NCBI GenBank assembly: GCA_000380225.1
Contig: KB904821.1
Span: 5,309,661 to 5,373,660, forward strand
Origin: a filamentous cyanobacterium ESFC-1
Lineage (GTDB): Bacteria; Cyanobacteriota; Cyanobacteriia; Cyanobacteriales; Spirulinaceae
DNA length: 64,000 nucleotides
Reading direction: 5' to 3'
Position 1 is the first letter of the stretch. Each line of letters opens with the position of its first letter. Under the pieces are notes generated by a model that saw nothing but the letters and a program-made list of their open reading frames with translations, was not told where the DNA came from and made no database searches. The position numbers and the translations under genes were made by a program. Below are positions 51,984-61,210 of this stretch, in pieces.

Positions 51984-52065
51984 TTTACAAGTACGGGAAA
52001 CTCCCTTAATATAAAAACAGTTCAAGAAAAACTTGAAACCAAAAACAGTTCAAGCGAACCTTGAA
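51984..52065 (+). promoter_or_regulatory. psbA promoter and duplicated leader hairpin
   Basis: -35 TTTACA (51984-51989), 17-bp spacer, -10 TAATAT (52007-52012), predicting transcription from about 52019. The leader then holds two copies, 28 bp apart, of AAAACAG-TTCAAG-N5-CTTGAAA, each a perfect 6-bp stem (52021-52037 and 52049-52065). TTTACAA overlapping the -35 resembles one half of an HLR1 element, the RpaB site of high-light genes. Confidence 0.6.
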
Positions 52066-52099
52066 AACTTCATAACATACATAACGCAATTATCTAACT

Positions 52100-53182
52100 A
52101 TGACTACGACAATCCAAACACGCGAAAGCAATAGCGTGTGGGAACGTTTTTGTCAGTGGGTAACTAGCACCAACAACCGCCTTTATGTAGGTTGGTTCGG
52201 TGTCTTAATGATCCCCACTCTCTTAACCGCTACCACTTGCTTCATCATCGCCTTCATCGCTGCTCCTCCTGTGGACATCGATGGTATCCGCGAACCCGTT
52301 GCTGGTTCTTTGTTGTACGGTAACAACATCATCTCCGGTGCTGTTGTCCCTTCTTCTAACGCCATCGGCTTACACTTCTACCCGATTTGGGAAGCTGCCA
52401 GCTTAGACGAATGGCTGTACAACGGTGGTCCTTACCAATTGGTAATCTTCCACTTCTTGATCGGCGTATTCTGCTACCTCGGTCGTCAGTGGGAACTCAG
52501 CTACCGCTTAGGTATGCGTCCTTGGATTTGTGTCGCTTACAGCGCTCCCGTATCCGCCGCTACCGCCGTGTTCTTGATCTACCCGATTGGTCAAGGTAGC
52601 TTCTCCGATGGTATGCCTCTGGGTATCTCCGGTACATTCAACTTCATGTTGGTGTTCCAAGCCGAACACAACATCTTGATGCACCCCTTCCACATGTTAG
52701 GTGTAGCTGGTGTCTTCGGCGGCGCATTATTCAGCGCCATGCACGGTAGCTTGGTCACCTCCAGCTTAGTGCGTGAAACCACCGAGATCGAATCTCAAAA
52801 CTACGGTTACAAATTCGGTCAAGAAGAAGAAACCTACAACATCGTAGCTGCTCACGGTTACTTCGGTCGCTTAATCTTCCAATATGCGTCCTTCAACAAT
52901 AGCCGCGCATTACACTTCTTCTTAGGCGCATGGCCGGTCATCGGTATCTGGTTCACCGCAATGGGTATCAGCACCATGGCTTTCAACCTCAACGGCTTCA
53001 ACTTCAACCAGTCCATCTTGGATTCACAAGGTCGCGTCGTTAACACCTGGGCAGATGTCCTGAACCGCGCTAACCTCGGTTTTGAAGTAATGCACGAACG
53101 CAACGCTCACAACTTCCCCTTAGACTTGGCGAGTGGCGAAGCAGCCCCGGTTGCCTTAACCGCCCCTTCCATCAACGGGTAA
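52100..53182 (+). CDS. psbA: photosystem II reaction-centre protein D1
   Basis: 360 residues, full length and typical from [34 protein letters not shown] onward (first part shown by [17 protein letters not shown]). Residue 130 is Gln ([14 protein letters not shown]), the standard-light D1:1 type rather than the Glu130 high-light form. The C-terminus has the processing site between Ala344 and Ser345 ([10 protein letters not shown]), after which CtpA removes 16 residues. D1 binds the special-pair chlorophyll, QB and the Mn4CaO5 cluster in the thylakoid. Codon use is strongly biased (CTAC/GGT/TTC), as expected of a highly expressed gene. Strong promoter and terminator flank it. Confidence 0.99.
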   Translation: MTTTIQTRESNSVWERFCQWVTSTNNRLYVGWFGVLMIPTLLTATTCFIIAFIAAPPVDIDGIREPVAGSLLYGNNIISGAVVPSSNAIGLHFYPIWEAASLDEWLYNGGPYQLVIFHFLIGVFCYLGRQWELSYRLGMRPWICVAYSAPVSAATAVFLIYPIGQGSFSDGMPLGISGTFNFMLVFQAEHNILMHPFHMLGVAGVFGGALFSAMHGSLVTSSLVRETTEIESQNYGYKFGQEEETYNIVAAHGYFGRLIFQYASFNNSRALHFFLGAWPVIGIWFTAMGISTMAFNLNGFNFNQSILDSQGRVVNTWADVLNRANLGFEVMHERNAHNFPLDLASGEAAPVALTAPSING

Positions 53183-53213
53183 GCTCTGAATTAAGTTTTC
53201 CAAAAGCTTAAAT

Positions 53214-53248
53214 AAAAAAAGCACTCTCCTTCGGGGGGGTGCTTTTTT
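53214..53248 (+). terminator. psbA rho-independent terminator
   Basis: AAAAAAAGCAC...GTGCTTTTTT with a GC-rich upper stem (CTCTCCTTCGGGGGGG), 31 bp past the stop; its right arm abuts the convergent PepSY-like gene. Confidence 0.9.
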
Positions 53249-53535
53249 CATGGGAGTTTAGTTTTTTTCAGACGGATTTGTAGCCACATCGAAATTCCGG
53301 TAACCACCAGCATTAACAAGCCAAAGCCATTGAGAAAGGGATAAATGATTTCAAGATCGATGCGTCCAAATTTGCCCCGATGCCATTCGAGCAACCACAA
53401 AAAATCGCTACTGTTTCCGGTAACCACCGCCACTTGAAACAAAACTCCCGTGAGCAACGTAACCAGGAGAGGAAGCGCCATAAATGGGGCAAAGCGATTG
53501 TGTAGTCGCCGTAAAGCTGCTTTATTAAGTTTCAT
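53248..53535 (-). CDS. small PepSY-TM-like membrane protein
   Basis: 95 residues with two membrane helices: MALPLLVTLLTGVLFQVAVV (~19-38) and FLNGFGLLMLVVTGISMWLQI (~67-87). The N-terminal KAALRRLHNRFAPFMALPLL and the HRGKFG and W-L-Q elements resemble the transmembrane parts of PepSY-associated proteins (DUF2218/PepSY_TM-like). The role is unknown; such proteins often accompany iron or haem-related reductases. It forms a likely pair with the small protein gene 63 bp upstream. Confidence 0.68.
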   Translation of the reverse strand: MKLNKAALRRLHNRFAPFMALPLLVTLLTGVLFQVAVVTGNSSDFLWLLEWHRGKFGRIDLEIIYPFLNGFGLLMLVVTGISMWLQIRLKKTKLP

Positions 53536-53598
53536 GAGTTATAAACCCTAAAAGGTCGCTAGATTCAAGCAATTTCCTGTCCGATTGCCTAAAAGCAA

Positions 53599-53877
53599 TC
53601 AGTTTTTGGCAGCGATCCTACGTCTGAGCCACATCAGCAGCCAAGGGGCGATCGCGATCGCTAAAAAAATTCCTTCTCCTGCCAAAGATACTCGATCAAC
53701 AGCACTCACAGGCTCGTTACTGGCGTTTAAGGTCGGTTGATTTGACTCTAATGGCAGGGAAGTCGGTTCGGGGCTTGGCGTTGTCTCAGGTGCAGATTTT
53801 GGCGTTTCGGGTGCGGGGGGTGTGTCGCGATTGTGATGTTCGCCTTTGTGGGCAATTGGCCCTGAATTCCCAAACAT
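53599..53877 (-). CDS. small Pro-rich single-pass membrane protein
   Basis: 92 residues. Residues 1-60 are hydrophilic with a Pro/Glu/Thr-rich stretch (PPAPETPKSAPETTPSPEP) and His residues near the N-terminus (HKGEHHNRD). One membrane helix at ~69-84 (GIFLAIAIAPWLLMWL) is followed by a basic tail RRRIAAKN, giving an N-out orientation by the positive-inside rule. I do not recognise the family. Same strand as, and just upstream of, the PepSY-like gene. Confidence 0.6.
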   Translation of the reverse strand: MFGNSGPIAHKGEHHNRDTPPAPETPKSAPETTPSPEPTSLPLESNQPTLNASNEPVSAVDRVSLAGEGIFLAIAIAPWLLMWLRRRIAAKN

Positions 53878-54083
53878 AACTGAATTTGAAATGAACTTTC
53901 CTTGATGTGCTTCATACTATCGAAAAAGATTGCACCCGCGACGCGATCGGTTATGGATAAGCCCCCTTATCGGTTGAGCCATTCAATCCCTAAAATCAAT
54001 CCACCCATTTCCGTGAAAGTACGTTATACCAATAAGAACGAAGCGACTTATTATTTTCTCCTTCGAGGAGCGACCAGATCTTA

Positions 54084-55871
54084 ATGCTGCTTTCTTTGCG
54101 GATTCAGAATTTTGCCCTGATTGACCATTTAGACGGGGAATTTGGGGCGGGTTTAAACGTCCTGACTGGAGAGACTGGGGCGGGAAAATCAATTATTCTC
54201 GATGCTATTGATTTAGCCCTAGGGGGTAAAGCCAGTAGTCGGGTGTTACGCGCTCACAGCGATCGCGGGCTAGTTGAAGCGACTTTTAGCTTGACTCCAG
54301 AGATTAAAAATTGGCTCAAAGCCCAAGAAATCGAGTTACTCGACGATCAGACGATAGTTTGTAGCCGGGAGCTTAAACTGTCTTCGGGTAGCTTGCGTTC
54401 CCGCGCTCGGATCAACGGCGTGTTGGTCAATCGTAAAATTATTGCTCAACTGCGGGATTATCTCGTCGAAATTGCTGCCCAAGGTCAAACCGCGCAACTG
54501 ACTCAACCTCAGATTCAGCGCGAATTACTCGATACTTATGGCGGAGTTGCCCTACTGCAACAGCGCGATCGCGTGGCGCAAGTTTATCAAGATTGGAAAC
54601 AAGCCGCCGTAGAACTGGAAAATCGCCGTCAAACCGAAAAAGAACGGCTACAGCGTCAAGATTGGCTGCAATATCAAATCAAAGAACTTGAAGAAGCGAA
54701 TCTCGACGATCCCCAAGAAATGAGCGACCTCGCGCAAACTCGCGATCGCCTCGCCCATGTCGTCGAACTTCAGCAATTGAGTTACCAAGTTTATCAAGTT
54801 TTGTATCAAAATGATGCCGAAGCCCCCGCTTGTGCCGATTTACTCGCTCAAGGGGAATCAACGCTGATCGAAATGGTGCAGTACGATAGCTCTTTAGAAA
54901 GCATCCTCGACATGGTGAAAGCGGCATTAAACCAAGTCGTTGAAGCCGGACAACAAATCAATAGTTATGGGGATAACTTAGAATCTGACCCCGAAGAACT
55001 TGCCCAAGTCGAAGAACGCTATCGCCTCCTCAAACAAATTTGTCGTAAATACGGCCCCGATCTCGGTGACGCGATCGCCTATCGCGACGAACTCCAAACC
55101 GAACTCAAAGACATTACCGACAGCAGCCAATCGATTGAAGAACTTGAAAAAACTTATCAAGCCTGTGAAAAAGTCTTAACGGCGGCCAATGCCGAACTCA
55201 GCCAACATCGTCAAAAAGCAGCCCTAAAACTGCAAAAACAACTCATTACCCAACTCAAACCCCTGGCCATGGAAAAAGTAAAATTTGAATGTCGCATTAC
55301 CCCCAGTGCGCCCAGTAGTACGGGAAGCGATCGCGTTGAATTTTACTTTAGCCCCAACCCCGGCGAAGCCCTCAGCCCCCTGAGTGAAACCGCTTCGGGC
55401 GGGGAAATGAGCCGCTTTTTACTCGCCCTTAAAGCTTGTTTTACCCAAAGCGATCGCACCGCCCGCACCCTGATTTTTGATGAAATTGATGTCGGAGTAT
55501 CCGGGAAAGTCGCCAGCGCGATCGCCGAAAAACTGCATCAACTCAGCCAACATCACCAAGTACTGTGCGTCACCCACCAACCCCTAGTCGCGGCCCTGGC
55601 CGATGTTCATTTTCATGTCAACAAACAAACCATTGATGAAGCTTTATTAACATCAAATAAAGAAAATCATCTTAAAATAAGAGGAGAATCTGATTCAAAC
55701 CCCCGTACCGTTGTGCGAATTACTTGTCTCGATCGGCATCACAAACGCCGCCAAGAACTCGCCCAACTCGCAGGCGGTCACTCTGCCGAAGACGCGATCG
55801 CCTTTGCCGAATCCTTGTTAACCCAAGCGGCAGCTCGTCGAGAAAAGTCAACAAACGTTAACATTCATTAA
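54084..55871 (+). CDS. recN: DNA repair protein RecN
   Basis: 595 residues, slightly longer than the usual ~555-575. SMC-like ATPase with N-terminal LRIQNFALIDHLDGEF and Walker A GETGAGKSIILDAI, a central coiled coil (~150-380), and the C-terminal half with SETASGGEMSRFLLALK signature and Walker B TLIFDEIDVGVSG, ending LAGGHSAEDAIAFAESLL. RecN holds broken DNA ends for recombination repair. Between HFHVNKQ and RTVVRIT there are about 22 extra residues coded by AT-rich sequence (LLTSNKENHLKIRGESDSNP), explaining the length. Confidence 0.94.
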   Translation: MLLSLRIQNFALIDHLDGEFGAGLNVLTGETGAGKSIILDAIDLALGGKASSRVLRAHSDRGLVEATFSLTPEIKNWLKAQEIELLDDQTIVCSRELKLSSGSLRSRARINGVLVNRKIIAQLRDYLVEIAAQGQTAQLTQPQIQRELLDTYGGVALLQQRDRVAQVYQDWKQAAVELENRRQTEKERLQRQDWLQYQIKELEEANLDDPQEMSDLAQTRDRLAHVVELQQLSYQVYQVLYQNDAEAPACADLLAQGESTLIEMVQYDSSLESILDMVKAALNQVVEAGQQINSYGDNLESDPEELAQVEERYRLLKQICRKYGPDLGDAIAYRDELQTELKDITDSSQSIEELEKTYQACEKVLTAANAELSQHRQKAALKLQKQLITQLKPLAMEKVKFECRITPSAPSSTGSDRVEFYFSPNPGEALSPLSETASGGEMSRFLLALKACFTQSDRTARTLIFDEIDVGVSGKVASAIAEKLHQLSQHHQVLCVTHQPLVAALADVHFHVNKQTIDEALLTSNKENHLKIRGESDSNPRTVVRITCLDRHHKRRQELAQLAGGHSAEDAIAFAESLLTQAAARREKSTNVNIH

Positions 55872-56021
55872 GCTATTTCAGTTTGGCGAGCTTGACAAGC
55901 TTGAGTACACTAAGAGATAGTTTCCTCAAGTGTCATTGGGTAACATAAGCTTGAGGGCAAAATTGGTAAAATCCTCATCAGTAATTCAAAAACGCACCCG
56001 AAGCAACTCCTTTGAAGAGAT

Positions 56022-58652
56022 ATGACTGCTGCATCTCCTGAACCGACTGTCATCAATCACGACGGGCAAACCATAGATGTGACTCCAGCAGGTGAAGAAG
56101 AAAATGGCGCGACTGCACCCAATGCTTCGTCAAGTTCTCTTGTCACCACTAGCGGCACATTTTCCAACTTTCTCGCCCCCCTAAGTCAAGATACCTTCAA
56201 AGAAGTTGTCAACGACGTTGAAAACAAACTTCAGGTGGTCAATCAAACCCTGTCGATGTTGGACAACATCCTCGACAGCCAAGGCTTTGATGCCATTCTT
56301 GATGAAATGTTGCGGTCGATTACCCTCAAAACCGGGGAACTCCTCAACGCCGACCGTACCACCATCTACCTCCTAGACGACGACCAAGACGAACTCTGGT
56401 CAATTGTGGCCAAGGGCGACGACGGCAAACCCATAGAAATCCGCATTCCGGTGGGTCAGGGCATTGCCGGAGAATCCGCCCAATTCCGGCAGGTTGTTAA
56501 CATTCCCTTCGACTTTTACGACGACCCGCGCTCGACCGCCGCCAAAAAATTCGACGAAAAAAATAATTACCGCACCTACACCATGCTGGCGTTACCCCTC
56601 CTCAACGAAGCAGGGGAATTAGTCGCCGTCGTGCAACTGATCAACAAACTCCAGACCAATCACAACCCCGAAGCCCATCTCGACCAAAAAATTTCCCACA
56701 CGGGCTTTACCGACGAAGACATTACCCTGTTTGAGGAATTTGCCCCCTCAATTCGCCTGATCCTCGAATCGTCTCGTTCGTTTTACAAAGCCACCCAACG
56801 TCAACGGGCCGCCAACGCCCTGATCGAAGCCACCAACTCCCTCAGTAAAGGCAACCTCGACCTCGATGCCACCCTGGCCACGGTTATGGATGCGGCGAAA
56901 AAGCTGATGAACGCCGATCGCAGCACCCTCTGGCTACTCAACGACGATCGCACCGAACTGTGGACTAAAATTCCCCTACCCGACGGCAACGCCCTCAACT
57001 TAACCTGCCCGGTGGGTGTGGGTTTTGCCGGACGAGTGGCCGAAACCTGTGAAGCTCTCAATATTCCTTTTGATGCCTACGAACACCAAGACGGGGAAAA
57101 CGCCAAGAAAACCGACGAAAAAACCCATTATCGGACTTGTAGCTTGTTGTGTATGCCCGTCTTTAACTCAGACGGCGACTTAATCGGTGTAACCCAACTG
57201 GTTAACAAAGTTAAGCAAGGCAACCACCCCCCTTACGATACGGCGAACTGGCCCGAACCCCCCGAATGTTGGAAAGCCAGCTTTAACCGCAGCGACCAAG
57301 AATTTATGAAGGCGTTTAACATTCAAGCCGGGGTCGCTTTACAAAACGCCAAACTATTCAACAAAGTCAAGCAGCAAGAACAAATGCAGCGAGACATTCT
57401 GCGGAGCTTGACCAACGGGGTGATTTCTACCGACTCCCACGGCGTGATTATCGCCGCGAACGATCGCGCCCGCAATCTTTTAGGATTTGGTCTCGACGAC
57501 CCCCTCGAAGGCAAATTCATGAGTTCTTTGGTGGAAATCAAAACCAAAGAAACCACCGATGCTTCCCAAAAAGGGGAATTTTCCGAATGGTTTGCCCGCG
57601 CCCTCGAAGCCAAAGATGAAAAAGACCGAGAGCAATATTATCCCGACCGTCCCTTAGTTTCCGCCGCCGGAGAAGAACACAGCGTTAACCTCTCGATCAA
57701 CTCCATTTGCGACCCCGACGACCTGAGCAATATTAACGGCGTGTTGGTGGTCATGGACGACATCAGCGACGAAAAACGGCTCAAAAGTACCATGTATCGC
57801 TACATGAACCAAGAGTTAGCCGAACAGTTGCTCAGTGGCGACGAAATTCGCATGGGCGGGGACGAAAAAGAAGTTTCCGTGTTATTCTCCGATATTCGCA
57901 GTTACACCACCTTAACGGAGAAAATGAAGCCCGAAGAAGTGGTGAGCCTGCTGAATGAATATTTCGAGAGTATGGTTGAAGCGATTTTCAACCATAAAGG
58001 CATTCTGGATAAATATATCGGGGATGCGATTATGGCGGTGTTTGGTACACCCATGCCCATTCCTGACCATGCTTGGGCTTCGGTACAAAGTGCCTTGGAA
58101 ATGCGCTATCGTCTGGCCGAGTTTAACGAGCATCGGATGGCAGAAGGGGAAATGCCGATTCGCATTGGCATTGGGATCAATTCAGGCCGAGTTGTGAGTG
58201 GTAATATTGGTTCGAGTAAGCGCATGGAATTTACCGCCATTGGTGACGGCGTAAACTTGAGTTCTCGTTTAGAAGGAGCGAGTAAGCAATACGGCTGCGA
58301 TATTGTGGTGAGTGAAGATACCTTTAAACAATGTGAAGACCGGGTTTTGGTACGGGAGTTAGACTGTATCCGCGTGAAAGGTCGCACGCAACCCGTGAGT
58401 GTCTATGAATTGGTGGAGAAAAAAGACGCACAACTGCCCTCAACTCATTACCAAATTTTAGAGTTATACAATCGCGGTCGGCAATGCTATCTTCAAAAGC
58501 ATTTTGCCAAATCCTTGTCTTATTTCTCGACGATTTTAAATATTAATCCTTTTGACAAAGCCGCCCGCTTGCACATCCAACGCTGTCAGTATTTCCTGAT
58601 GAATCCCCCTCCGGCGACATGGGATGGGGTGTGGACGATGACGACGAAGTAA
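56022..58652 (+). CDS. CyaB1-like adenylate cyclase with tandem GAF and PAS domains
   Basis: 876 residues. Order: ~60-residue low-complexity start, GAF-A (~90-240), GAF-B (~265-440), PAS (~455-590), class III cyclase (~610-800), and a C-terminal TPR-like segment (LYNRGRQCYLQKHFAKSLSYFSTIL). Both GAFs retain versions of the NKFDE motif (KKFDEKNNYRT; KKTDEKTHYRT), linked to cyclic-nucleotide binding. Catalytic metal residues are Asp624 (FSDIRSY) and Asp668 (YIGDAI). The purine-specifying pair is Lys664 and Thr738 (EFTAIGDGVN), the Lys/Thr pair reported for Anabaena CyaB1 instead of Lys/Asp. cAMP binding to GAF-B activates that enzyme, so autostimulation is expected here. Confidence 0.92.
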   Translation: MTAASPEPTVINHDGQTIDVTPAGEEENGATAPNASSSSLVTTSGTFSNFLAPLSQDTFKEVVNDVENKLQVVNQTLSMLDNILDSQGFDAILDEMLRSITLKTGELLNADRTTIYLLDDDQDELWSIVAKGDDGKPIEIRIPVGQGIAGESAQFRQVVNIPFDFYDDPRSTAAKKFDEKNNYRTYTMLALPLLNEAGELVAVVQLINKLQTNHNPEAHLDQKISHTGFTDEDITLFEEFAPSIRLILESSRSFYKATQRQRAANALIEATNSLSKGNLDLDATLATVMDAAKKLMNADRSTLWLLNDDRTELWTKIPLPDGNALNLTCPVGVGFAGRVAETCEALNIPFDAYEHQDGENAKKTDEKTHYRTCSLLCMPVFNSDGDLIGVTQLVNKVKQGNHPPYDTANWPEPPECWKASFNRSDQEFMKAFNIQAGVALQNAKLFNKVKQQEQMQRDILRSLTNGVISTDSHGVIIAANDRARNLLGFGLDDPLEGKFMSSLVEIKTKETTDASQKGEFSEWFARALEAKDEKDREQYYPDRPLVSAAGEEHSVNLSINSICDPDDLSNINGVLVVMDDISDEKRLKSTMYRYMNQELAEQLLSGDEIRMGGDEKEVSVLFSDIRSYTTLTEKMKPEEVVSLLNEYFESMVEAIFNHKGILDKYIGDAIMAVFGTPMPIPDHAWASVQSALEMRYRLAEFNEHRMAEGEMPIRIGIGINSGRVVSGNIGSSKRMEFTAIGDGVNLSSRLEGASKQYGCDIVVSEDTFKQCEDRVLVRELDCIRVKGRTQPVSVYELVEKKDAQLPSTHYQILELYNRGRQCYLQKHFAKSLSYFSTILNINPFDKAARLHIQRCQYFLMNPPPATWDGVWTMTTK

Positions 58653-58741
58653 AATAAGCAATGTACAATTTACAATGAACAATGTACAACGGGGACAAAA
58701 CCTTAACTTGTCACCAATAGTCAACGACTCATGACAAGCGG

Positions 58742-60574
58742 TTAGCTTCTGACTGACTCAAAACCGCCTGTCGGAATCGAGGCAATGAGTTGGCGGGTGT
58801 AGTCTTTTTGGGGGTTGCGGTAAATGGCGTTGGCGGGGCCGATTTCTTCGATGCGGCCTTTGTTCATGACCATAATGCGATCGCTCATAAATTTGACCAC
58901 GCTGAGGTCATGGGAAATAAAGATATAAGTTAAGCCAAACTCCGCTTGCAACTCTTTGAGCAGGTTTAATACCTGGGCTTGAACCGATACATCTAACGCC
59001 GACACCGATTCATCACAAATAATAAACTTGGGGTTGAGGGCGAGGGCGCGGGCGATGCAGACGCGCTGACGCTGCCCCCCGGAAAACTCATGGGGATAGC
59101 GTTTCATAAAAGCCGGGGATAAGCCCACCCGTTCGAGGAGATAAGCGGCGCGATCGCGTCGTTTTTTGGGGCTACTACCCACGTTATGAATGTTTAATGG
59201 CTCTAGGATCGTTTGACCGATTTTCAGGCGTGGATCGAGGGAATTGTAGGGGTTTTGGAAAACAATTTGTATCTGCCGCCGCAGTTGCCGCAAACGCTTT
59301 CCTTTCAAGTCGGTAATATCTTCCCCGTTGAAATGAATACTGCCGCTTAAACTGGGAGTCAGGCGCAACAATGCCCGCGCGAGGGTGGATTTACCACAAC
59401 CGGATTCCCCCACCAAGCCCAGAGTTTCTCCTTCTTGCACTTCAAAGGAAATATTATTCACCGCCATAAAATAGCGTTTGGTGCGACCAAAAACCCCTTG
59501 CATCGGGAAACCCACTCGCAACTTATCCACCCGCAATAACACCCCAGAAGTCTCCTGGGCTTGGTCAGAGGGTTCAACATCTAAGTTAAAATCTCGTTCG
59601 GCGGGGGGTTTCTCGCGAATGACCATTTCCCCATCGGCGTTGCTGCTGACTTCCATATAGTCGGAGATCGTCGGCAGTAAATCGGGGTTATTATCCAGAC
59701 GGGGGCGACAAGCGAGTAACCCTTTGGTGTAGGGATGTTGGGGATTGGCAAATAGGCGATCGCGATGGGCGGTTTCGACGATTTTGCCTTTGTACATCAC
59801 CACCACTTGGTCAGCGATTTCGGCAATGACCCCCAAATCGTGGGTAATGAAAATCAGCGACATGGATCGCGCCGCACACAACTCTCGCAACAATTCTAAA
59901 ATGGTGGCTTGTACCGTCACATCTAGGGCGGTGGTGGGTTCATCAGCGATTAATACCGTGGGGTTACAAGAAATCGCCATGGCAATCATCACCCGTTGTA
60001 ACTGTCCCCCAGAAAGTTGATGGGGATAGCGTTTGAGGATGGCTTTTTTGCGTTGATTGAGGTCGCGGGGACGGATATTTTGGTCGGGATTTTCCGCTTG
60101 CAGTTGTTCGTAGAGTTCTTCGTCGCTGGCTAAAAGTTGGACTTCCTGTAATGACGCGATCGCCTTGCGTCGGGCTTCTTCGGCGGAAACTTTTTGATGA
60201 AGACGAATGGCCTCGGTGAGTTGAAAGCCAATGGTATAAACGGGATTGAGCGAACTCATCGGTTCTTGGAAAATCATCGCCACTTGACCGCCGCGAAACA
60301 AGCGTCTTTCGTCTTCGGACATTTGCAGCAAGTTCACTGGGGATTGTCCGGGGTGGGGTCGAAACCAAATTTCTCCTTGGATCCGTCCTGTTGGGGGCAA
60401 AAGTCCCATAATCGCTAAAGAAGTGACCGATTTCCCCGATCCAGACTCCCCCACAATCCCTAGGGTCTTGCCACGTTCGAGTTCGATACTAATCTGGTCA
60501 ACGGCAACGGTCTTTTTCTCATCTGTGACAAACTGAACTTGCAAATCGCGAATGTCGAGAACGGTGTCACTCAT
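58742..60574 (-). CDS. Opp/Dpp-type ABC transporter with two fused ATPase domains
   Basis: 610 residues from an ATG with AGGAG 7 nt upstream. Two complete ABC domains. First: Walker A GESGSGKSVTSLAI, signature LSGGQLQRVMIA, Walker B LIADEPTTALDVT. Second: GESGCGKSTLARALL, FSGGQRQRVCIA, FIICDESVSALDVS. After each is the oligopeptide-type C-terminal cap (YTKGLLACRP; YTRQLIASIP). It is a DppD-DppF/GsiA-like fusion energising peptide or glutathione-type uptake. No permease or binding-protein gene is adjacent, so partners are encoded elsewhere. Confidence 0.92.
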   Translation of the reverse strand: MSDTVLDIRDLQVQFVTDEKKTVAVDQISIELERGKTLGIVGESGSGKSVTSLAIMGLLPPTGRIQGEIWFRPHPGQSPVNLLQMSEDERRLFRGGQVAMIFQEPMSSLNPVYTIGFQLTEAIRLHQKVSAEEARRKAIASLQEVQLLASDEELYEQLQAENPDQNIRPRDLNQRKKAILKRYPHQLSGGQLQRVMIAMAISCNPTVLIADEPTTALDVTVQATILELLRELCAARSMSLIFITHDLGVIAEIADQVVVMYKGKIVETAHRDRLFANPQHPYTKGLLACRPRLDNNPDLLPTISDYMEVSSNADGEMVIREKPPAERDFNLDVEPSDQAQETSGVLLRVDKLRVGFPMQGVFGRTKRYFMAVNNISFEVQEGETLGLVGESGCGKSTLARALLRLTPSLSGSIHFNGEDITDLKGKRLRQLRRQIQIVFQNPYNSLDPRLKIGQTILEPLNIHNVGSSPKKRRDRAAYLLERVGLSPAFMKRYPHEFSGGQRQRVCIARALALNPKFIICDESVSALDVSVQAQVLNLLKELQAEFGLTYIFISHDLSVVKFMSDRIMVMNKGRIEEIGPANAIYRNPQKDYTRQLIASIPTGGFESVRS

Positions 60575-60596
60575 CAAAATCTCCTGGGTCTGAAAC

Positions 60597-60720
60597 CCCG
60601 TCCTGTCTTGCCAAGCGTTCCCTTGCGCCTGTCTTGTCGAGCATTCCCTTGCGCCTTACGGCGACGCGGGGTCTCGACGCTTTCGGCGACGCGGGGTCTT
60701 GGCGCTTCAAGGACGGCTTT
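60597..60720. repeat. GC-rich low-complexity repeat block
   Basis: CCCCGTCCTGTCTTGCC and GCGCCTGTCTTGTCGAG are shared with 30776-30840; TTCCCTTGCGCCTTACGGCG (60648 on) is shared, inverted and with one nearby mismatch, with the 267-bp element at 4.2 kb; GACGCGGGGTCT(C/T)G is repeated internally. Confidence 0.6.
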
Positions 60721-60800
60721 GTATTTTTCGGGTAAAATTGGCAATATCGAAAAGCGAAAACCAAAGCTATTCGATATTAGCACCTTGAAAACTGGATATA

Positions 60801-60947
60801 GCGGGTTTCGTGTCGAAAAGCTGACACGAGTAAAATATCCAAGCAACAAGTACAGTCATTGTTGGACACCGTACCGATGGGCTGGCGGAATCGGGACTCT
60901 GTAACGGGTTAAAAAGTCTGTGGACATGGCGTAAGACGGGGACATAA
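60801..60947 (+). pseudogene. decayed 3' end of an IS200/IS605-family tnpB
   Basis: Conceptual translation gives AGFVSKS, stop, HE, stop, then NIQATSTVIVGHRTDGLAE and on to a final stop. This parallels the C-terminus of cyanobacterial TnpB, where the last zinc-knuckle CGFVS is followed by RDxNAAxNI and STVGHTG. The stops and the loss of everything upstream show a dead remnant. It lies immediately before sequence resembling the family's right end. Homology is judged by eye from ~45 codons. Confidence 0.5.
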
Positions 60948-61045
60948 CTAATGAAAGTTGGTGGTGTACGCAGATGTGAGTGAAGCAGAAACTCAAATCG
61001 TGAGGTTTGGGAATCACCGTGGCTTTAGTCCGGTGAGGAGGTCAA
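60948..61045 (+). ncRNA. omega-RNA/right-end-like sequence of an IS200/IS605 element
   Basis: GAAGCAGAAACTCAAATCG then TGAGGTTTGGGAATCACCG form two stem-loops: AAACTCA...TGAGGTTT and CACCG-TGGCTTTAGTC-CGGTG, ending GAGGTCAA. This is the usual 3' end of cyanobacterial tnpB loci, from which TnpB guide RNA is made. The structure looks intact although tnpB is dead. Confidence 0.45.
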
Positions 61046-61210
61046 AGCTGTGTTTATGGCAAAGTTAAATTGATTTTACCCAATCAACACCAAAGTTAGG
61101 AACGAACCTGTCGGTGGTTTTGGCGTTGATTGGCCTTACTCTGAAAGTGATGGGAATTGCTGCTTCAAAAACAGTACAAAATTACCCATTTGCAGCGCTG
61201 ACTAAGTTAT

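Noticed and set aside
60801..61060. Group II intron domain
   Set aside because: No reverse transcriptase and no domain V helix was found; the TnpB C-terminal and right-end explanation fits better.
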